DNA of 64,000 nucleotides from Cyanobacterium sp. uoEpiScrs1 (lineage in GTDB: Bacteria; Cyanobacteriota; Cyanobacteriia; Cyanobacteriales; Microcystaceae): contig NZ_OX373462.1 of assembly GCF_947331815.1 (NCBI RefSeq), positions 669,376-733,375 on the forward strand, written 5' to 3'. Positions 30,538 to 38,293 of the stretch are shown piece after piece. The notes beneath the pieces are model-generated. The model had not been told where the DNA came from. It did not search any database and was given only the letters and a program-made list of their open reading frames with translations. The position numbers and the translations under genes were made by a program. Numbering within the stretch: the stretch's first letter is position 1; each line of letters begins with the position of its first letter.

Positions 30538-33063
30538 ATGCGTGCAGTGCTAATGGCTGGGGGATCGGGAACTAGGTTACGACCCCTAACTTGTGATCTA
30601 CCTAAGCCAATGGTTCCAGTCTTAAATCGACCCATTGCCGAGCATATTGTTAATCTACTAAAACGTAATAACATTCGAGAAATCATTGCTACTCTCTACT
30701 ATCTCCCCGATGTAATGCGGGACTACTTTCAAGACGGTAGTGAGTTTGGAATAGAAATGACCTACGCGATAGAAGATGATCAACCGCTAGGGACAGCAGG
30801 TTGTGTCAAAAATATTGAAGAACTTCTTGATAATACCTTTTTGGTAATTAGTGGAGATAGCATCACGGACTTCGATCTTCAAAAGGCGATCACTTTTCAT
30901 AAAAAAAAACAATCTAAGGCCACCCTTGTTCTGACCCGCGTTTCTAATCCTGTTGAATTTGGAGTAGTGATCATTGATAAACACCAACGGATTAACCGTT
31001 TTTTAGAAAAACCCTCTACTAGTGAAGTTTTCTCAGATACAGTCAATACTGGAACCTACATCCTAGAACCTGAGGTTTTACAATATCTGCCCGACAATGA
31101 AGAGTCAGACTTTTCCAAAGATCTCTTTCCACTTCTACTCGATAAAGGTGAACCCATATACGGGTTTATCGCTGAAGGATACTGGTGTGATGTTGGTAAT
31201 TTAGAAGCTTATCGAAAAGCTCAATATGATGCTCTAGAGGGAAAAGTAACTTTAGATTTTGCTTATGAAGAAACATATCCTGGATTTTGGTTAGGACAAA
31301 ATACTTATATAGACCCTACGGCCAAAATTACTACCCCTGTCCTTATAGGTCACAATTGTCGTATTGGACCGGAAGTCATTATAGAAAAAGGGAGTGTTAT
31401 TGGCGATAATGTCACCATTGGCGCAGGAGCAGACCTAAAACGCCCTATTCTTTGGAATGGGGTTACAATTGGAGACGAATCCTATCTAGCTGCCTGTGTC
31501 ATTGCCAGGGGGACACGGGTTGATCGGCGTGCCCAAATCCTAGAAGGAGCGGTAGTGGGTCCTTTGTCCACGATTGGAGAAGAGTCCCAAATTAGCTCAA
31601 GTGTTCGCGTCTGGCCTAGCAAACGCATTGAATCGGGAGCTATCTTGAATATAAATTTGATTTGGGGCAATATCGCCCATCGCAATTTATTTGGTCAAAG
31701 AGGTGTAATGGGATTGGCCAACATCGATATCACCCCTGAATTTGCTGTTAAATTGGGAGCAGCTTACGGTTCAACTCTAAAACTAGGTTCTCAGGTTGTC
31801 GTCTCCCGTGATCAACGTAGTGTCTCCCGTATGGTCAGTCGTTCTTTGATTGCTGGGTTAATGTCGGTGGGTATCGATATTCAAAACCTAGAAGCAACAG
31901 CTATTCCCATCACCCGCATCCTTACACCTAAATTAGGAGTTGCTGGCGGGGTTCACCTACGGGCTTACCCAGATCGCCCTGACCATATCCTTATTGAATT
32001 TTTTGATGAACAAGGAATTAATATTTCCAAATCTAAAGAAAAGAAAATTGAAGGAGCCTATTTTAAAGAAGACCTAAGACGGGTAGGAATTTCAGAGATT
32101 GGTGATATGTCTTATCCTACCCAAATTATTGAGAATTACCGTAATACTTTTGAAACTCAACTTAATGTGGAGGCACTTCGCCGTAGTGGCTCGAAAGTTG
32201 TTATCGACTATGTTTACGGAGTTTCAGGCGCTATTCTACCCCAACTATTGACGAAATTCGGTTGTGATGCAGTAGTTCTAAATGCGAGTTTAAGACAAAC
32301 TTCAGTCTCTAACGAAGAACGAGAAGCCTTATTGCACCAACTAGGCCAAGTGGTAGGAGCAGTTACAGCTAATTTAGGAGTTCAGGTGTCTGCTAATGGG
32401 GAACAATTTATCCTGGTAGATGAGTCAGGATTACCTATTCGCGGAGAATTGCTTACAGCATTGATGGTGAATACTATTTTTACGGCTTATCCTCGTAGTA
32501 CGGTAGTAGTACCAATAGAAGTATCTAGTGCCGTTGAACAGATTGCCCGTCGTCATGATGGTAGGGTGATTCGCACTAAAGCTAATCCCACCGCTTTAAT
32601 GGAAGCTTCTCAAACTAATCCCAATGTATCTTTGGGGGGAAGTGGAGACATGGGTTTTATTTTTCCTCAACTACATCCAGGATTTGATGCAATGTTCGGC
32701 ATTGCTAAATTGATAGAAATGTTGACTATTCAAAAGCGATCGCTGGTACAAATTCGAGCTGAATTACCACGAGTATGTCATAAGTCCTACGCAGTTCGCT
32801 GTCCCTGGAAAGTTAAGGGAGCTTTGATGCGCCATTTAGTGGAAACTCACTCTCCAGAACAGCTAAAATTGATTGACGGAGTGAAAGTAGTTAACCCTCA
32901 AAATGATAATTGGGTTCTTATTTTACCGGATGCAGGAGAACCTTTAGTCCACATTTTTGCTAATAGTGATGATCGTGAATGGGTGGATATTTCTCTCAAA
33001 GATTACCGTCAGAGAGTTCAAAGTTTTATTGAGCAAGAACAAGGGGAGATGGTCAGTATGTAA
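30538..33063 (+). CDS. Sugar-nucleotide pyrophosphorylase / phosphomannomutase-like fusion
   Basis: A three-part enzyme typical of cyanobacteria. Residues 1 to about 235 are a nucleotidyltransferase that makes an NDP-sugar (GDP-mannose or dTDP/UDP-glucose type) from sugar-1-phosphate, with the signature MAGGSGTRLRPLT and a pyrophosphate-site KPMVPVLNRP; ISGDSITDFD and FLEKP are also present. About 250-380 is a left-handed beta-helix of hexapeptide repeats (IGHNCRIGPEVIIEKGSVIG, then further turns). About 385-841 resembles phosphomannomutase, but the phosphoserine loop TASHNP is replaced by GGVHLRAYPDRPD and no DGDADR metal loop is seen, so this domain is probably a non-catalytic pseudo-mutase. 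The start has a strong AAGGAG SD. It likely feeds surface polysaccharide synthesis; the exact sugar is unknown. Confidence 0.88.
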   Translation: MRAVLMAGGSGTRLRPLTCDLPKPMVPVLNRPIAEHIVNLLKRNNIREIIATLYYLPDVMRDYFQDGSEFGIEMTYAIEDDQPLGTAGCVKNIEELLDNTFLVISGDSITDFDLQKAITFHKKKQSKATLVLTRVSNPVEFGVVIIDKHQRINRFLEKPSTSEVFSDTVNTGTYILEPEVLQYLPDNEESDFSKDLFPLLLDKGEPIYGFIAEGYWCDVGNLEAYRKAQYDALEGKVTLDFAYEETYPGFWLGQNTYIDPTAKITTPVLIGHNCRIGPEVIIEKGSVIGDNVTIGAGADLKRPILWNGVTIGDESYLAACVIARGTRVDRRAQILEGAVVGPLSTIGEESQISSSVRVWPSKRIESGAILNINLIWGNIAHRNLFGQRGVMGLANIDITPEFAVKLGAAYGSTLKLGSQVVVSRDQRSVSRMVSRSLIAGLMSVGIDIQNLEATAIPITRILTPKLGVAGGVHLRAYPDRPDHILIEFFDEQGINISKSKEKKIEGAYFKEDLRRVGISEIGDMSYPTQIIENYRNTFETQLNVEALRRSGSKVVIDYVYGVSGAILPQLLTKFGCDAVVLNASLRQTSVSNEEREALLHQLGQVVGAVTANLGVQVSANGEQFILVDESGLPIRGELLTALMVNTIFTAYPRSTVVVPIEVSSAVEQIARRHDGRVIRTKANPTALMEASQTNPNVSLGGSGDMGFIFPQLHPGFDAMFGIAKLIEMLTIQKRSLVQIRAELPRVCHKSYAVRCPWKVKGALMRHLVETHSPEQLKLIDGVKVVNPQNDNWVLILPDAGEPLVHIFANSDDREWVDISLKDYRQRVQSFIEQEQGEMVSM

Positions 33064-33127
33064 CTAATGAAAATAAGTTCGATAGAAAATTATACTGATG
33101 ATTAACGATAGTTTAGGAGTTAATTCA

Positions 33128-33580
33128 ATGAATAGTTGTATCTTAATGGTTAAGGTTATCAATCCTCCAGAATTGCGTTATACTCAAGACGATAAAACTC
33201 CGATTACTCAAATGTTGGTAGAGTTTGTAGGACGACGTCAAGAAGATTTAACTTCTACAATAAAAGTAATCGGATGGGGTAGCTTAGCAACGAAAATGCA
33301 AAATACCTACAGAGAAGGTGACCGCCTAATTATTGAAGGCCGCCTCTCAATGAATACCTTTGACCGTCCTGAAGGATTTAAGGAAAAAAGAGTAGAGTTA
33401 GTGGCTTCCCATATTTATTCTCTGGACAATTATCCTACTTCCCAAACCTCTTTTAATTCTGAAAATCATGTTGTCCCTATAGATTCTTCCCAATCTTCTG
33501 CCTACTCCGAACCGGACCAACTCGCCCCCACTTCTACTTTAACCTCTTTTCATGGAGAAGAAGATCCAATTCCTTTTTAA
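33128..33580 (+). CDS. Single-stranded DNA-binding protein, cyanobacterial type
   Basis: An SSB-like OB-fold protein binding single-stranded DNA in replication and repair. The OB domain (about residues 1-100) runs from MNSCILMVKVINPPELRY through TIKVIGWGSLATKMQ to RLIIEGRLSMNTFDRPEG. A disordered linker rich in Ser, Thr and Pro follows. The last residues EEDPIPF match the acidic tip by which SSBs recruit partner proteins. The frame opens at 33098, but the ATG at 33128 gives the family start and a 150-residue protein. It differs from the main cyanobacterial Ssb (which begins with a NSIILVGRAGRDPE-like strand), so it may be a second paralogue. It follows the fusion gene by 64 bases, possibly in one transcript, and a terminator lies downstream. 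Confidence 0.85.
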   Translation: MNSCILMVKVINPPELRYTQDDKTPITQMLVEFVGRRQEDLTSTIKVIGWGSLATKMQNTYREGDRLIIEGRLSMNTFDRPEGFKEKRVELVASHIYSLDNYPTSQTSFNSENHVVPIDSSQSSAYSEPDQLAPTSTLTSFHGEEDPIPF

Positions 33581-33756
33581 ATATTGGTAATCTACCTCAA
33601 GACAATAGACAAAACAATTCCAGTTCTTAATAGTCATCCCGTACACTTGGAACGTTATGACATGTCCGTACGAGGAATGTTGTATTCGTTATTAATAGTT
33701 ATAATTTATTGTTCTTCTGTTACGAACCATTTGGATTAAATCTATGGGAAGACACT

Positions 33757-33786
33757 AGTGAGAGTCAGTAATTGTTGACTCTCACT
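33757..33786. terminator. Terminator between convergent ssb-like gene and small gene
   Basis: Arms 33757-33767 and 33776-33786 pair perfectly over 11 bp with an 8-nt loop. On the plus strand TTTATT follows. It lies 177 bases after the ssb-like stop and 33 bases after the end of the minus-strand small gene, so it may serve both. Confidence 0.6.
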
Positions 33787-33818
33787 TTATTCATAGGTTA
33801 ACTGTTAAACATAGGTTC

Positions 33819-33974
33819 CTACTTCGGACGCTCAGACGCTAGCCTGTATAGCATAGAAAGTTGGCGATTTTGCTGCTTTCGGCGCTCCTGACTGATCAAA
33901 AAACGCAACTGTTCCGCAACAGATAATAAGCTATCTTCGGACTTAATGCTAAGACAATTATTATGAGATTTCAT
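33819..33974 (-). CDS. 51-residue small basic protein of unknown function
   Basis: A small minus-strand gene that I call because its ATG (33974) is preceded by an exact AAGGAGG Shine-Dalgarno sequence four bases away, far better than most genes in this AT-rich window. The product starts MKSHNNCLSIKSEDSLL and ends RLASERPK. The middle, SVAEQLRFLISQERRKQQ, is likely one long amphipathic, basic helix. No membrane segment or signal is seen, and I do not recognise the family. The coding stretch is GC-richer than its flanks, and a terminator hairpin follows, which together support a real gene. A DNA-, RNA- or complex-binding role is only a guess. Confidence 0.6.
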   Translation of the reverse strand: MKSHNNCLSIKSEDSLLSVAEQLRFLISQERRKQQNRQLSMLYRLASERPK

Positions 33975-34203
33975 ATCGCCTCCTTCAAATTCGTTGAGTT
34001 ATCGAATGAGGCGCGTTCCTTCAGAAGCTCTCATGACTTCCTACTTCCGTCTACCAAGTAGGCAGATGAACGATTTATCCTATCACCTAATAGCTTACCA
34101 AGTTTTTCTTAAAAATGACCAACGTGACGTAGATTGAAAAGAAACTCAAAGAAAGACAGAAAGACAACTGTGTGCTAAAAACGGTATTTATCAAGGTCTA
34201 GTA

Positions 34204-34894
34204 TCATAAATGTAAAATATTGTATCGATTTATTAATGTAGATTCCAGTGTGTTGTGTGTGGTCTTTGAGTCAGAAATCAGAAACTTTTGATTTCTATGA
34301 TCTAGCCACCAAGAAATAACAATCCAAGTTATCAATAAAGCCAATGAAACAATACTGAATTGAGCTATAAACTTGACTAACTGATGTAGGGTAATAATGC
34401 ATCCAACAAAAAAAGATAAACTTACCATAATAAACGCCCAAACTGCAGCCCCACCAAGGTTACATAGCAAAAACGTACTATAGGCATTTTAGTAATCCCT
34501 GCCATAGGTCCGGCAAAATTCGCAACAACGCCACAAAACGTTCCAAAAATACAGAGCTCACTGCGTTATTGCAAAATTGTGTTTTGGCCTTCTCCATTTT
34601 TTGAGAAGGAATTCTAAATAAACATCTAAATCTTGATAAAATTGCTCAGCTTCCTGACCGACCAATCCAATATCGAAAATTATCACCTATAACTGCTTCT
34701 GCAGTAGCTGTTACTACTACGCCCCAATAATTTAATTCTCCACTACCAGATAGAACTCCTCCGACTATCATGATGGTCTCCCTAGGAATAGGAACTCCTG
34801 TATTCTCTAAGGTTATGCCGATAAACACTGCCCAGTAACCATATTAACGCACAATTTCTTGTATGCTATCCAGCGACGGCAGCTCTACAGTCAT
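34204..34894 (-). pseudogene. DedA family membrane protein, broken by two stops and two frameshifts
   Basis: Remains of a DedA/SNARE-associated membrane protein gene, a family of cytoplasmic-membrane proteins linked to lipid carrier recycling and proton-dependent transport. From ATG 34894 the reading is MTVELPSLDSIQEIVR, then TAA (34844-34846) where a Gln codon would be expected. Next come YGYWAVFIGITLENTGVPIP, RETIMIVGGVLSGSGEL, GDNFRYWIGRSGS and an in-frame TGA, then AILSRFRCLF and FLERFVALLRI. Two one-base losses follow, near the AGPMAGITKMP segment and before LLCNLGGAAVWAF. The last part, through NRYNILHL, is open. Four independent lesions show the gene is dead, although the residues are still easily recognised, so the loss is recent. 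Confidence 0.9.
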
Positions 34895-35078
34895 TTATCT
34901 TCAACCTTACAAGGATTTACTCTATGTTAAATATCTTGACGTACTTTTGAAAAAAGTTTCAATCTAAAGTATTTAGTGAAAAACTTATACAGAATAATGT
35001 AGAACGAATTACAATTTCTAATTTTTCACAAAAGTTGTTAGGTTTTCAAAAAGAAGTTCTGTTAAAGAAAAATAAATA

Positions 35079-35119
35079 AAAGCTAGAATACAGCAACTCT
35101 GTTGCTGTATTCTAGCTTT
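35079..35119 (-). terminator. Perfect 19-bp stem with 3-nt loop
   Basis: Arms 35079-35097 and 35101-35119 are perfectly complementary with the loop TCT. Read on the minus strand, a T-rich tract follows, so it is an intrinsic terminator for minus-strand transcription. It lies 25 bases beyond the end of the fossil gene at 35145-35460. Confidence 0.75.
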
Positions 35120-35144
35120 GCTAATTAAGTTTTTAGAAATGTAC

Positions 35145-35460
35145 TTAGCCGCCAATTTCTTCTATCGATTCATTATTGATGTTTCCAAAAAGTGAATCTC
35201 TAACAAAAGTAATTAGTGCAATATCCCAGAAAGTGTAGAATCCATTGGCATAGAAACTTCTACCTTATAAATCAGAGTATATAAAGCTATAATTTGGACA
35301 GATAATTGCTGAGGACTAGAAAACTGGTATACATTTTGTACTAGAGTTTTGATCGGAGGATGGCGAATTAATGGTGATAGTAAAACAGTTAGGTTATAAG
35401 TTCAACTATACAGTTTCTCCCAACTAGTTGCGCAAGCGTACAATATCAGCTCTTATGCTC
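35145..35460 (-). pseudogene. Unidentified fossil gene
   Basis: On the minus strand two overlapping frames read like one protein joined by a frameshift: LSPLIRHPPIKTLVQNVYQF and SSPQQLSVQIIALYTLIYKV in the first, then FYANGFYTFWDIALITFVRD and SLFGNINNESIEEIGG with a TAA at 35145-35147 in the second. An earlier in-frame TGA interrupts the N-terminal side (after SWEKLYS). The composition is that of a folded protein, not random AT-rich translation. I do not recognise the family. The terminator directly behind it supports a former gene. The upstream boundary is approximate. Confidence 0.55.
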
Positions 35461-35648
35461 AAAAACTAAAATTTCTTTACTTCGCCAGTTTTTTTATAGA
35501 TAGACAATAATATACCTCATTTAGATACGTTCAAAATTCTGGTATCTGCCTTAGCTTGGAGAGATTTCAGTTGTTTTATAATATGATACTTCCAGCGCAG
35601 AAGCTCAATTATTTCAACAATCATTAGAACTTCCTGAAATTAATTATT

Positions 35649-35733
35649 GTAGAAGGGTTGCCCCTGATAAGGTTATAGAAAGTAGAAGGGTTGCCCCTGA
35701 TAAGGTTATAGGAAGTAGAAGGGTTAACCTCTT
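35649..35733 (+). repeat. Tandem 33-bp direct repeats upstream of tal
   Basis: Two near-identical copies (35649-35681 and 35682-35714, differing at one or two bases) are followed by a partial third (35715 to about 35733). The unit begins GTAGAAGGGTTGCCCCTGAT. The last copy ends about 57 bases before the transaldolase start, so the repeats may overlap its promoter. Confidence 0.9.
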
Positions 35734-35790
35734 CATTTAGCTTTCACTGGCTAACTTAAAAATCTATTAAGCGTTTCATAAGGAGCAATT

Positions 35791-36774
35791 ATGACTAGTT
35801 TACTTGAACAATTACGTGAATTTACTATTGTTGTCGCTGATACGGGAGATATTCAAGCTATTGAAATCTTTACGCCCCGAGATGCGACCACTAACCCTTC
35901 ATTAATTACGGCAGCTGCTCAAATGCCTCAATATCAGGGAATTGTGGATGATACACTTAAACATGCACGTATTGAATTAGGCAAATCTGCGTCAACTTCT
36001 GATGTTGTTACCTTAGCCTTTGATCGTCTAGCAGTTTCTTTTGGTTTAAAAATCCTTGAAATCATTCCTGGCCGAGTTTCTACTGAGGTAGACGCTCGTC
36101 TATCTTATGATACCAAAGCTACTATAGAAAAAGCTCGCTATTTAATTTCTGAGTACGAAGCTAATGGAGTGTCACGTGATCGGATTTTGATTAAAATTGC
36201 ATCTACTTGGGAAGGAATTAAAGCCGCAGAGGTGCTAGAAAAAGAAAATATTCACTGTAACTTAACTCTGTTGTTTGGACTTCACCAGGCTATTGCTTGT
36301 GCGGAGGCAGGCATTACTCTAATTTCTCCTTTTGTGGGACGTATTCTTGACTGGTACAAAAAAGAAACAGGAAAGGAGTACGCCCCAGCAGAAGACCCCG
36401 GAGTAATTTCTGTGACTAAAATCTATAACTATTATAAGAAATTTGGCTACAAAACTGAAGTAATGGGAGCAAGTTTCCGTAATATTGGAGAAATTTCTGA
36501 GTTAGCAGGCTGTGATTTATTGACTATTTCTCCCAAACTGTTAGAACAATTACAGTCAACCAAAGCTGAATTGCCTCGTAAACTTGATCCAGACGTTGCA
36601 GATAAGATTAAAATAGACAAAATCTCTATCGATAGAGCTACTTTTGACAAAATGCACCAAGAAAATAAGATGGCTTTTGATAAGCTTGATGAAGGAATTA
36701 AAGGGTTTACAAAGGCATTAGAAGATCTAGAAGAGTTGTTGAAAACACGCTTAGCCTGTCTTGAAAGTGCCTAA
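35791..36774 (+). CDS. tal: Transaldolase
   Basis: Transfers dihydroxyacetone units between sedoheptulose-7-phosphate and glyceraldehyde-3-phosphate in the non-oxidative pentose phosphate pathway. The TalB-type protein starts [18 protein letters not shown] and has the substrate segment DATTNPSLI. The Schiff-base lysine is in [12 protein letters not shown], and [19 protein letters not shown] and [11 protein letters not shown] follow. At 327 residues it is complete. An AAGGAG SD lies seven bases before the ATG. In a nitrogen-fixing cell this pathway supplies NADPH and pentoses from host or stored sugar. A short terminator follows at 36914. The upstream tandem repeats could influence its expression. 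Confidence 0.96.
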   Translation: MTSLLEQLREFTIVVADTGDIQAIEIFTPRDATTNPSLITAAAQMPQYQGIVDDTLKHARIELGKSASTSDVVTLAFDRLAVSFGLKILEIIPGRVSTEVDARLSYDTKATIEKARYLISEYEANGVSRDRILIKIASTWEGIKAAEVLEKENIHCNLTLLFGLHQAIACAEAGITLISPFVGRILDWYKKETGKEYAPAEDPGVISVTKIYNYYKKFGYKTEVMGASFRNIGEISELAGCDLLTISPKLLEQLQSTKAELPRKLDPDVADKIKIDKISIDRATFDKMHQENKMAFDKLDEGIKGFTKALEDLEELLKTRLACLESA

Positions 36775-36913
36775 ATGATCTTTGTATGCTGCGTTCAGCA
36801 TTTTCTATAATTATGGCTTGGATCAAGATAGTTTTATCACTCGAGAGAGAGGTGATAGTCCATTATTTGTCTAATTTGAATCTAAGTCTATTCTTCGAGT
36901 TTATTCAATTGAG

Positions 36914-36947
36914 GGTACGTTGCAATTAGTAGTAACGTACCTTTGTT
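36914..36947 (+). terminator. Terminator after tal
   Basis: Arms 36914-36921 and 36934-36941 form an 8-bp GGTACGTT/AACGTACC stem with a 12-nt loop, followed by TTTGTT, 140 bases after the tal stop. Confidence 0.6.
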
Positions 36948-38091
36948 GTTTCTCAACAAAGTTTTTTAGCTGATCTTAATATATTAAATTAATTTAATTA
37001 TAAGTATTCTAGAATTTTATAATTAAAAGATTATGATTTATTTGTAATTAATTTAAATTATTATATTTTATAAGCTTTATTTTTTTATAAAAAATGTTTC
37101 AAGTATAATCCCACCTGTTGGCAAATAGTAAAAAATATATGGTTAATATTATTATATATAATCTAAATAAGCAAATTTTATTAACAATATTTCAGGATAG
37201 TTTTTACAAAAAACATTAATATAATGCTAAGCATAGCATACACAACTATAGTAATAGCTCAATAAAATAACTAAATCAATATATTATTATCTGCTGAATA
37301 ACATAGAGTATTTTTTAAAATAATTCAATAAAAAATAATGGTGATATTGATATTAAAATATTTAATATAACAATATAACTCAGTTAGAATTTAGATAATT
37401 TTAATATAAGCAACTAATAACTATTATCAAAAGAAAGATCAATCGTAAATAGTTATGCAAAAGTTATATATATCTGTGTGTGATTAATATGGACTAATTA
37501 ACACTAGAGAACTACTTAATTCTATTAATTTTTACTGATAATGTGACAAATATTAGAATTAAGTTAAGTTAATCTAATTGCATAGATAGCCATAAATATT
37601 TTTATAACTTTTTTAAAAATTTAATATTTTATTTTAAGTAATAAAAATTTAAAGAGAGAAAATCAAAAATATTATCGCACCATATTATTAATCGAAAACA
37701 GAGCAAAATACTGTAGTTATTGAAGTTATTGAAATTATTAATATTGTACAAAGAATTAGCAAGTTTTAATTTTTTTATACCTATAACATAATTACTTCTT
37801 TATAGTAAATCTTATTTTTATATATTTTTATATATTTTTATATTAAATATTTTTATTTAGAAGTATTTTTTCTAGATACATTATTTTCATAATATCAGTA
37901 CATCAAATAATATCAATATTAAAAATAGATTATAGCAATCAATTTTTTACAAACTTAAAAAATATATTTCAAGTTTGTAAAAAATATAAAATACGTATAT
38001 TATACACACAAATATTTGAGTATTGCCATTGTTAGTTTGTCTAAATTGCTTATACTTAATTTTATCTTACTCAGTTTTTTAACACTCTTTA

Positions 38092-38132
38092 TTTTATGTA
38101 ATTTATGTAATTTATGTAATTTATGTAATTTA
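38092..38132 (+). repeat. 9-bp tandem repeat upstream of dnaB
   Basis: The unit ATTTATGTA recurs about 4.5 times head to tail, the first copy with one change. It lies about 160 bases before the dnaB start. Confidence 0.85.
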
Positions 38133-38138
38133 ACTATT

Positions 38139-38174
38139 AAAAATTAAGCTGCTACATGTAGTAGCTTAATTTTT
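38139..38174. terminator. Stem-loop between tandem repeat and dnaB
   Basis: A 12-bp outer stem (38139-38150 with 38163-38174) and an inner CTACATGTAG palindrome are separated by single-base bulges. On the plus strand the second arm ends in a T5 run. No intact gene precedes it within 1.3 kb. Confidence 0.5.
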
Positions 38175-38293
38175 AATTTTAACTATATATTTTTACTTTT
38201 ATAGGTTAAGATTATTCATATGCTTTAGAAAGTAGCTATTATGATATAATAATTTAGTCTCTTAACGTCCCCTATTAATTAAACCGTAACTTT

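Larger units (their letters stand above)
36775..38293. other. 1.5-kb gene-free stretch with low-complexity repeats
   Basis: Holds the tal terminator (36914-36947), a 10-bp TATATTTTTA repeat (about three copies, 37813-37844), a 9-bp ATTTATGTA repeat (about 4.5 copies, 38092-38132), and a hairpin at 38139-38174. No protein-like frame is seen. Confidence 0.6.
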
